NCBI GenBank assembly: GCA_005789375.1 | Contig: SXXZ01000264.1 | Location: 1 to 5,021, forward strand | Reading direction: 5' to 3' | Length of the DNA stretch: 5,021 nucleotides | Source of the DNA: Verrucomicrobiales bacterium | GTDB taxonomy: Bacteria > Verrucomicrobiota > Verrucomicrobiae > Limisphaerales > UBA9464 | Shown: piece after piece, positions 1-5,021 of the stretch | Position numbering within the stretch: position 1 is the stretch's first letter | How the letters are laid out: each line of letters opens with the position of its first letter | Program-made: the position numbers and the translations under genes | Notes under the pieces: generated by a model | Told to the model about the DNA's origin: nothing | The model's database searches: none | Seen by the model: only the letters and a program-made list of their open reading frames with translations

Positions 1-60
1 CCCGCGGTGGAAATCCTCCGCTGGATCCGGTCGGCATCCCCGCATCAACCCTCTTTCTAA
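1..60 (+). CDS. Possible 3' end of an upstream gene (ABC ATPase expected, not proven)
   Basis: Reading from base 1 in frame 1 gives 19 codons, PAVEILRWIRSASPHQPSF, ending at TAA 58-60, twelve bases before the permease start. This frame has the highest G/C at third codon positions of the three forward frames (13 of 19 codons), and a stop just before the next start is what an operon would show. In related GldF/GldG clusters the gene upstream of the permease normally encodes the ABC ATPase. The tail contains no diagnostic motif, so that identity is inferred from gene order only. The other two forward frames are also open here, so the reading frame itself is uncertain. Confidence 0.35.
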   Translation, partial: PAVEILRWIRSASPHQPSF

Positions 61-72
61 ATTCTCAACCCC

Positions 73-822
73 ATGAACGAATCGCTTCGGAACATCTGGA
101 CGATCCTGAAACGTGAGCTTACCGGCTACTTTGCGTCGCCCGTAGCCTACGTGTTTATCGTCATCTTCCTGCTTCTCAATGGCTTCTTCACCTTCATGCT
201 CGGCGGGTTCTTCGAGCTGGGTGAAGCATCGCTCTCGCGCCCCTTCTTCAATTGGCACCCGTGGCTGTACTTGTTCCTGGTGCCGGCCGCTGGCATGCGC
301 CTGTGGGCCGAAGAACGCCGAGTAGGCACCCTCGAACTGCTCCTGACCATGCCGGTCACCGCGGCGCAAGCCATCATCGGCAAATTCCTAGCCTGCTGGG
401 CCTTCTTGGCTCTGGCGCTAGCACTGACCTTCCCGGTGGTGGGCTCCGTCTACTACCTCGGCCACCCTGATGGTGGCGCGATCTTCGCCGGATATGTCGG
501 CAGCCTGCTGTTGGCTGGGTCTTACCTGGCCGTCACAGTGGCAACCTCAGCCATCACCCGAAACCAAGTCATCAGTTTCATCCTGTCGGTCGTTATCTGC
601 TTTTTCCTCATCCTTGCTGGATGGGAACCGGTGACCAGCCTTATGGTGCGATGGGCCCCGGCCGGATTGGTGGAACTCGTCACCGGGTTCTCCGTGATGC
701 CCCACTTTGCTAGCTTCCAGCGAGGCGTGATCGACTTCCGAGACATTCTCTTCTTCGCCTCGGTGATCGTCTTCAGTCTCTTTGGTACCAGTGTGATCCT
801 CCGTGGCCTCCGCGGCGCCTGA
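73..822 (+). CDS. ABC-2 type transporter permease, GldF-like
   Basis: This is a 249-residue integral membrane protein with about six hydrophobic segments, near residues 23-43, 62-78, 104-127, 136-160, 166-183 and 224-243. After a short cytoplasmic start (ILKRELTGYFASPVAYV, residues 11-27, typical of GldF-type permeases) comes the family signature at residues 76-95, where RLWAEERRVGTLELLL is followed by a hydrophobic stretch. The late motif SFQRGVIDFRDILFF (214-228) is also characteristic. The protein would form the membrane channel of an ABC complex in the inner membrane, paired with a separate ATPase; it has no nucleotide-binding domain of its own. Length is normal for the family. The ATG at 73 puts the conserved N-terminus at the expected place, although no Shine-Dalgarno sequence precedes it. 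The next gene follows after 22 bases. The family is clear, the substrate unknown, and gliding should not be assumed from the GldF similarity. Confidence 0.93.
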   Translation: MNESLRNIWTILKRELTGYFASPVAYVFIVIFLLLNGFFTFMLGGFFELGEASLSRPFFNWHPWLYLFLVPAAGMRLWAEERRVGTLELLLTMPVTAAQAIIGKFLACWAFLALALALTFPVVGSVYYLGHPDGGAIFAGYVGSLLLAGSYLAVTVATSAITRNQVISFILSVVICFFLILAGWEPVTSLMVRWAPAGLVELVTGFSVMPHFASFQRGVIDFRDILFFASVIVFSLFGTSVILRGLRGA

Positions 823-844
823 ACCTTCTGACCTTTCCTGAGTA

Positions 845-2716
845 ATGAAACAGACCAAGATTCAAACACTGCTGTTCTCGACCGCCGGCGTCGGCCTGGC
901 CTTCGTCGCGATCACCGGCCTGAACCTGCTGTTCAGCCCGGTGCGGGCCCGTCTCGACCTGACGGCTGACGGCCTGCACACCTTGTCCGAGGGTTCCCGC
1001 AAGATCCTCTCCAAGATCGACTCCAACGTAGAGGTTCGACTCTACGTTTCGCGAGGCGAGAACCGGATGCCCAGTGCCATCAAGAACTACGCCCAAACCG
1101 TTGAAGACCTTCTTCAGGAGTTCCGGGCTGCTTCCGGCGGCAAAATCACCATCAAGCGGCTCGACCCCGAGCCCGACTCGGATGCTGAAGACACTGCCAA
1201 GCTCGACGGCATCGAACCCGTGTCGCTGGGGCAAATGGGCGGCGATCCGATTTACTTCGGCATGGCTGTCAGCCTCGCTCCGGAGACCAAGGCCATTCCA
1301 TTCCTGTCCCCGCAGCGTGAGAAACTGCTCGAATACGACATCGCTCGGGTGATCTCGCAGGTCATCGCCACCAACAAACCGGTGCTGGGTGTCATGAGCC
1401 CGCTTCCCGTGTTGGGCGGACCTGCAATGAACCCCATGATGATGCAAATGGGGCGTCAACCCCAGCAGCAGCAGCCGTGGATTACCTTCAGCGAACTCAA
1501 ACGGGATTTCACGGTTGAGAGCGTCCCGATGGAGACCGACACCATCCCGGATAAGATCCAGGTGTTGATGGTCGTTCACCCCAAAGATATTTCGGAGAAG
1601 GCTCAATACGCCATCGACCAATTTATCCTGCGTGGGGGCAAGCTGATCGCTTTCCTCGACACCCAGTGCATTACCGACAATCGCAATCCCAACCCGATGG
1701 GGATGAATCTTGGCGGTGGATCTTCCCTGCCAAAACTTTTGGAAAAATGGGGGATTGGTCTCGACACCTCCAAGGTGGTTGCCGACCGAACCTTCAGCCG
1801 CGAACTCCAAGGACGTGACGGCCGCCCTCAACCCGTGCCGGCCTTCTTGTTCCTCAACGCCGACGGCGTGAATCGTGACGATGCCGTCACCGGCCAGAGC
1901 GACAACTTGTGGCTGCCCTTCGCCGGTGGATTCACCGGCAAGCCCGCCGAGGGTCTGAAGGCGGACGTGCTGCTCAAATCCTCCAAAGATTCCCAACTGG
2001 TGGATGGCATGACTTCGCAGTTCAACGGCGCCAAGATCCTCGACGACTTCGCTCCGTCCCAGACCAACTACCCGCTGGCCCTCCGCCTGTCGGGCAAATT
2101 CAAGACGGCCTTCCCCGATGGCAAACCGGGCGCCACCAACGCCAGCAGCCTCAAGGAGGCCAAGTCCGACACCGTCGTCTACCTCTTCGGAGACGTGGAC
2201 TTCCTCAACGATGCCTACTCCGTCGAGGTAAACCCGATGTTGGGAATGGCCATGCCGCGCAACGGCAATTTGGCACTGGTGCAGAACCTCGTAGAACAGG
2301 CCTCCGGCGACGTCAATTTGGTCGGAGCCCGCGGCCGAGCCTCGGTGAGCCGTCCGTTCACCGTCGTTCAACGGATGGAAGGCGAGGCACGCGCCCGCTA
2401 TCAGGGCAAAATCGAAGGTCTCAACAAAAAGGTTGAACAACTTCAGAGCAAGCTGAACGACGTTCAGATCAAGCAAGAGGGCAACACCTCCAAAATCATC
2501 CTCACCAAGGATCAGCAGGACGCCATTTCCAACTTCAAGAAGCAGCAAATCGAGGCACGGAAAGACCTCCGCAAGGAGCGCCGCAACCTCGATGTGGACG
2601 TCAAGAATCTCGAAAACCAGGTCAAATGGCTGAATATCGCTGCGATGCCGCTGCTGGTTTCCGCCGCAGGAATTGCCCTGGCCATCGCCCGCAAAAACCG
2701 CACGAACGCCAAATGA
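845..2716 (+). CDS. GldG-family ABC transporter auxiliary protein
   Basis: This 623-residue protein has one membrane segment near each end (about residues 9-30 and 596-615), so most of it should lie outside the cytoplasm. Just after the first anchor is the GldG-type motif RLDLTADGLHTLSEGSRKIL (36-55). A Rossmann-like core follows with VLMVVHPKDISEKAQYAIDQ (240-259) leading into RGGKLIAFLD (263-272), and later VVYLFGDVDFLND (444-456), as in the ABC_transp_aux/GldG family. Residues 195-211 form a Met- and Gln-rich loop (MNPMMMQM, then four Gln from a CAG run at 1463-1474). Residues about 511-595 are highly charged and likely coiled coil. The protein is thought to work with the GldF-like permease, but its biochemical role is unknown. 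The start at 845 is the only one that keeps the anchor and motif intact; it has no Shine-Dalgarno sequence. The stop overlaps the next start (ATGA at 2713-2716), suggesting translational coupling. Confidence 0.92.
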   Translation: MKQTKIQTLLFSTAGVGLAFVAITGLNLLFSPVRARLDLTADGLHTLSEGSRKILSKIDSNVEVRLYVSRGENRMPSAIKNYAQTVEDLLQEFRAASGGKITIKRLDPEPDSDAEDTAKLDGIEPVSLGQMGGDPIYFGMAVSLAPETKAIPFLSPQREKLLEYDIARVISQVIATNKPVLGVMSPLPVLGGPAMNPMMMQMGRQPQQQQPWITFSELKRDFTVESVPMETDTIPDKIQVLMVVHPKDISEKAQYAIDQFILRGGKLIAFLDTQCITDNRNPNPMGMNLGGGSSLPKLLEKWGIGLDTSKVVADRTFSRELQGRDGRPQPVPAFLFLNADGVNRDDAVTGQSDNLWLPFAGGFTGKPAEGLKADVLLKSSKDSQLVDGMTSQFNGAKILDDFAPSQTNYPLALRLSGKFKTAFPDGKPGATNASSLKEAKSDTVVYLFGDVDFLNDAYSVEVNPMLGMAMPRNGNLALVQNLVEQASGDVNLVGARGRASVSRPFTVVQRMEGEARARYQGKIEGLNKKVEQLQSKLNDVQIKQEGNTSKIILTKDQQDAISNFKKQQIEARKDLRKERRNLDVDVKNLENQVKWLNIAAMPLLVSAAGIALAIARKNRTNAK

Positions 2717-3915
2717 ACACCAAACAACTGGCCATCCTCGTCGCCGTCGGTCTCGCCCTGGGCGGGGCGGGCCTCTATGTCCGCAATCAGCAATCCGCCG
2801 GATACCAACAATCCTCGTCGCAACTCGGGGGAGCCGTGCTGCCTGGGTTCGACGCCTCCGCCCTCTCGGGTCTGCGCATCACCCAGGGCACTAACCAATT
2901 AAATATTCTCAAGTCCGGCGACGACTGGACTGTGAAAGAACGCGGCGGTTACCCGGCCAACTTCGGTTCCATCCAAGAATTCGTCCGGAAGCTCGTAGAC
3001 CTCAAGGCCACTCAACCGGTGCAAATCGGGCCTTCCCGATTGCCGATACTGGAACTCATCGCTCCGGACAAAGGTCCGGGAGTGCTCGTAGAACTGCTGG
3101 GAGCCGACGGCAAGACCACTCGGTCGTTGCTTCTGGGCAAGAAGCACACCAAGGGCGGCGGCCAAGAAGACCCCGGTATGGGAGGCATGGGCGGAGCCTG
3201 GCCCATTGGCCGGTACGTCATGGTCGACAACAAGATCGAGACCGTGGCTTTGGTGAATGAACCCTTGGCCAACGCCGAACCCAAGCCCGATCAGTGGCTT
3301 GAAAAGGAATGGTTCAAGGTGGAACAACCTGTCTCCGTCACTATCACTCATCCTGAGGCCACCAACAGCTTCAGCCTGACCCGCACCAATGAGTTCTCCG
3401 AATGGACCCTGGTCGGTGCGAAGCCTGAGGACAAGGTAGACACGGCCAAGACTGGGATCTTCAGTTCGCTGCTCAGTTCTCCCAGCTTCGATGACGTGAT
3501 CGTCGACGCCCAACCGGCGGCCCTCGGGCTCGATCACCCAGTCCAGGCGAAGATCCGCACCTCCAGCGGTTGGACTTACACCGTTAAGATCGGCAAGGCA
3601 CAGGAAGGCGATCGCTACCCAGTGCAATTCACCACCGAAGTCCAGTTGCTCACTCAACGGAATCCCGCGAAGGACGAGAAGAAAGAGGAGACCGAGAAGT
3701 TCAACAAGGACTTCGCTGAAAACCTCAAAAAACAGCAAACCAAACTCGCAGGCGAGCAGGCTCGAGGCCGGTGGACTTATCTCGTCAGCAAGTGGACCAT
3801 CGACTCGATTCTCAAGAAACGCTCGGAGCTCATGGTGGACCCCAAGAAGGACGCGGCTCCCGACAATGCGGAGGGTCTGTCTGCCCCGGTGGGCTTCCCC
3901 AATTTGGGACAGTGA
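2713..3915 (+). CDS. DUF4340-type membrane-anchored protein, partner of the GldF/GldG transporter
   Basis: Starting at ATG 2713 gives 400 residues with an N-terminal signal anchor (about 5-22) and a large extracytoplasmic part. An upstream in-frame ATG at 2626 would add 29 Arg-rich residues that lie inside the previous gene, so 2713 is preferred; it also gives the ATGA overlap. The body resembles DUF4340 proteins: repeated beta-rich modules with DWTVKERGGYPANFGSIQEF (71-90), DQWLEKEWFKVEQPVSVTI (193-211), LTRTNEFSEWTLVG (222-235) and RGRWTYLVSKWTIDSILKK (351-369). A Gly/Met-rich loop (PGMGGMGGAWP, 154-164) and a Lys/Glu-rich helical insert (about 317-345) are notable. DUF4340 genes often sit directly after gldG-like genes, which supports a shared complex. 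No catalytic residues are recognisable and its function is unknown. The assignment is from memory of family style plus gene order; a profile search would settle it. Confidence 0.85.
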   Translation: MNTKQLAILVAVGLALGGAGLYVRNQQSAGYQQSSSQLGGAVLPGFDASALSGLRITQGTNQLNILKSGDDWTVKERGGYPANFGSIQEFVRKLVDLKATQPVQIGPSRLPILELIAPDKGPGVLVELLGADGKTTRSLLLGKKHTKGGGQEDPGMGGMGGAWPIGRYVMVDNKIETVALVNEPLANAEPKPDQWLEKEWFKVEQPVSVTITHPEATNSFSLTRTNEFSEWTLVGAKPEDKVDTAKTGIFSSLLSSPSFDDVIVDAQPAALGLDHPVQAKIRTSSGWTYTVKIGKAQEGDRYPVQFTTEVQLLTQRNPAKDEKKEETEKFNKDFAENLKKQQTKLAGEQARGRWTYLVSKWTIDSILKKRSELMVDPKKDAAPDNAEGLSAPVGFPNLGQ

Positions 3916-3969
3916 TTCGATAAATCGGCTGATGGAATCGCGGCCGAGACGAACGACTCTATAGCGCCA

Positions 3970-4009
3970 ACAAAACCCCAACCGTTTATTTAATCGGTTG
4001 GGGTTTTGT
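3970..4009. terminator. Bidirectional intrinsic terminator between convergent genes
   Basis: The arms 3970-3984 and 3995-4009 pair perfectly over 15 bp (ACAAAACCCCAACCG with its exact complement) around a 10-base AT-rich loop. Each strand ends its right arm with GGGGTTTTGT, so transcripts from either side would carry a GC-containing stem closing with a run of U. It lies 54 bases after the stop of the DUF4340 gene and about 100 bases after the stop of the glycosyltransferase gene on the other strand. The T-run is only four bases and is part of the stem, so efficiency may be modest. Confidence 0.82.
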
Positions 4010-4071
4010 GTCTAAAAACCAAACGTCCGAATTCCAATCCAGCGCCGGGTTTCGGTGCTAGAAATGGACCA

Positions 4072-4125
4072 ACTCCCGGGGTCAATGACCGCGTCGAAAC
4101 TCCCGAGGTCAATCACCCTGTCGAG
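4072..4125. repeat. Two imperfect 27-bp tandem repeats
   Basis: Bases 4072-4098 and 4099-4125 are adjacent 27-bp units identical at 22 of 27 positions. Both begin ACTCCCG and share GGTCAAT near the middle. The mismatches are at unit positions 8, 16, 20, 21 and 27. The right-hand unit covers the stop codon of the glycosyltransferase gene (4109-4111), while the left-hand one is intergenic. The left-hand unit contains a near-perfect palindrome, GGTCAATGACC (4080-4090). The divergence suggests an old duplication. Confidence 0.8.
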
Positions 4126-5021
4126 CCAAACCCTGTCGAGCCAACTGCGTGGCCCGCGCCGCCGACAAGATGCCGATCTCCTCGGCGGCCACCCGGCGAT
4201 GATCGTAGCGTTGAACAAATTCCCGACCGGACACCCCCTGCCGGCGAGCCTCCTCCGGATGATCGAGCCAGTACAGGACCCGGGCCGCAGTCGCCGTAAT
4301 GTCTTTTTGCGGCACAAGATCCAACTGGCCGGGAAACACGCTGCGGAACACGGGCACTTCCATCGCCACCACCGGCAGACCCGCCGCCAAGAATTCGTTG
4401 ACCGACAATCCCCAACCTTCCTCGCGAGACAGGCTCAGACCCACTCGAGCCCGGGATACTAATGCGACCTTCTCGGACTCGGAAACCGGACCCGAACAGT
4501 GCACGCCCGCCGCCAATCCTGCCGCCTCGAATCGGGCCATCAATTCGGCACGGTGCGGGCCCTCGCCGATCACCAGCAGTCGCGCACCGGGCCGACGTTC
4601 CCGAACCGCCTGCCAAAGTAGTACGGCATCAAAAACCCCTTTGTGCTCGTGAACCCGCCCCAACAGCACCGAGTCAACGTCTTTAGGCAAATCCACTGAG
4701 AGCGGAATTCGTTCCACATCGATGCCGTAACCCGTGGCGAAGGTCTTGCTGGGGCTCAAGCCCAGTTGGGATTCGAGGGCGTTGAAATCTTGGGCGATCA
4801 ATGCGGTGCCGCACAAAATCGCATCGGCCTCACGGTTCAACCAACGCGCCGTCGTCCTCTCCGAGAGGAAGTGCATGCGATCGAAAAGCCCCGCGGGCTG
4901 GCGCTGGTTAGAGAGGACATGGTGGATTTTCACCGTCAAGGCCGCCCGGCACCGGCGCGCCAGAGTTCGGGCCGGCCCCACCTCATAAATGAACTGGGCG
5001 CAGGCGAGAAGGACGTCGTAC
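4109..5021 (-). CDS. GT4-type (GT-B fold) glycosyltransferase, 5' end outside the window
   Basis: The frame is open to the window edge, giving the last 303 residues of a gene that starts beyond 5021; a GTG at 4981 could start translation, but the residues before it (YDVLLACAQFIYE) continue a normal GT-B beta strand, so I do not take it as the start. The visible N-terminal half has VKIHHVLSN, a CGTALIAQDF segment and ATGYGIDVERI at the domain junction. The donor-binding domain carries LLGRVHEHKGVFDA (visible residues 119-132), LLVIGEGPHRAEL (148-160) and the EX7E motif in REEGWGLSVNEFLAAGLPVV (200-219; Glu 201 and 209), the hallmark of retaining GT4 enzymes that use nucleotide sugars. It probably acts on the cytoplasmic side in envelope polysaccharide or glycan synthesis; donor and acceptor cannot be told. 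The gene converges on the transporter unit and ends with a duplicated LARQG. Confidence 0.92.
   Translation of the reverse strand, partial: YDVLLACAQFIYEVGPARTLARRCRAALTVKIHHVLSNQRQPAGLFDRMHFLSERTTARWLNREADAILCGTALIAQDFNALESQLGLSPSKTFATGYGIDVERIPLSVDLPKDVDSVLLGRVHEHKGVFDAVLLWQAVRERRPGARLLVIGEGPHRAELMARFEAAGLAAGVHCSGPVSESEKVALVSRARVGLSLSREEGWGLSVNEFLAAGLPVVAMEVPVFRSVFPGQLDLVPQKDITATAARVLYWLDHPEEARRQGVSGREFVQRYDHRRVAAEEIGILSAARATQLARQGLARQGD
4115..4144. repeat. Perfect 15-bp tandem duplication at the end of the glycosyltransferase gene
   Basis: ACCCTGTCGAGCCAA occurs twice with no gap (4115-4129 and 4130-4144), with no mismatch. It overlaps the end of the neighbouring 27-bp repeat, with which it shares the CCCTGTCGAG core. 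On the minus strand it encodes LARQG twice in a row, just before the stop codon. The perfect identity points to a recent slippage duplication. Confidence 0.9.

Noticed and set aside
773..2548. A 591-codon open frame on the minus strand opposite the GldG-like gene
   Set aside because: It lies entirely opposite a gene with clear family motifs, has no recognisable domain or anchor, and is composed as expected for the complement of a GC3-rich gene. It is a shadow frame.
2626..2712. Upstream ATG giving 29 extra residues to the DUF4340 protein
   Set aside because: The added residues are Arg-rich and would precede the signal anchor; the region is already coding in another frame for the C-terminal anchor of the GldG-like protein. 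The ATG at 2713 gives a normal signal anchor.
2899..3981. A 360-codon open frame on the minus strand opposite the DUF4340 gene
   Set aside because: Same reason: it mirrors the codon pattern of the + strand gene, has no family motif, and would run across the terminator hairpin.
3970..4144. Hairpin plus repeats as a CRISPR array, attachment site or mobile element
   Set aside because: Repeats are directly adjacent with no unique spacers, there is no integrase or transposase, and no terminal inverted repeat pair encloses a cargo.
4012..4317. A 101-codon minus-strand frame containing repeated WLDRV and VID-GS peptides
   Set aside because: The repeats come from the DNA repeat tract, and the upstream part is a shadow of the glycosyltransferase in another frame. 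There is no evidence that it is translated, although a frameshifted tail in the ancestor cannot be excluded.
4006..4462. Overlapping + strand open frames of 97 and 135 codons in the right part of the window
   Set aside because: They are opposite the glycosyltransferase, Pro/Arg-rich, lack any motif, and would begin in or near the terminator and repeat tract.

Overview
This window looks like a piece of a moderately GC-rich bacterial chromosome. My best guess is the Verrucomicrobiota (Pedosphaera/Limisphaerales type) or a related member of the PVC group. This rests on remembered protein style and on gene starts without Shine-Dalgarno sequences, not on a marker gene, so it is tentative.

Left and centre, + strand (1-3915): a tightly packed transcription unit. 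The first 60 bases may be the 3' end of an upstream gene, and an ABC-transporter ATPase would be expected there. Next come a six-helix ABC-2 type permease of the GldF kind (73-822), a GldG-family auxiliary protein with one membrane anchor at each end (845-2716), and a DUF4340-type anchored protein (2713-3915). The last two genes overlap by four bases (ATGA). Together they would form an inner-membrane ABC complex with two large domains outside the cytoplasm. Homologues of GldF and GldG are needed for gliding in Bacteroidota, but related cassettes with DUF4340 occur in many non-gliding bacteria and their substrate is not known to me. This cassette is the best candidate here for an undescribed system.

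Junction (3916-4108): a perfect 15-bp stem hairpin flanked by T-runs (3970-4009) sits between two convergent genes and probably terminates transcription from both sides. It is followed by a 73-bp tract of degenerate and perfect tandem repeats (4072-4144) that runs into the end of the next gene.

Right, - strand (4109-5021): the C-terminal 303 residues of a GT4-type (GT-B fold) glycosyltransferase. Its 5' end lies beyond the window. It is convergent with the transporter unit and shows no obvious functional link to it. Its last residues are a duplicated LARQG peptide created by a 15-bp tandem duplication.

No tRNA, rRNA, CRISPR array, insertion sequence or integrase was seen. No gene-free stretch exceeds 193 bases.
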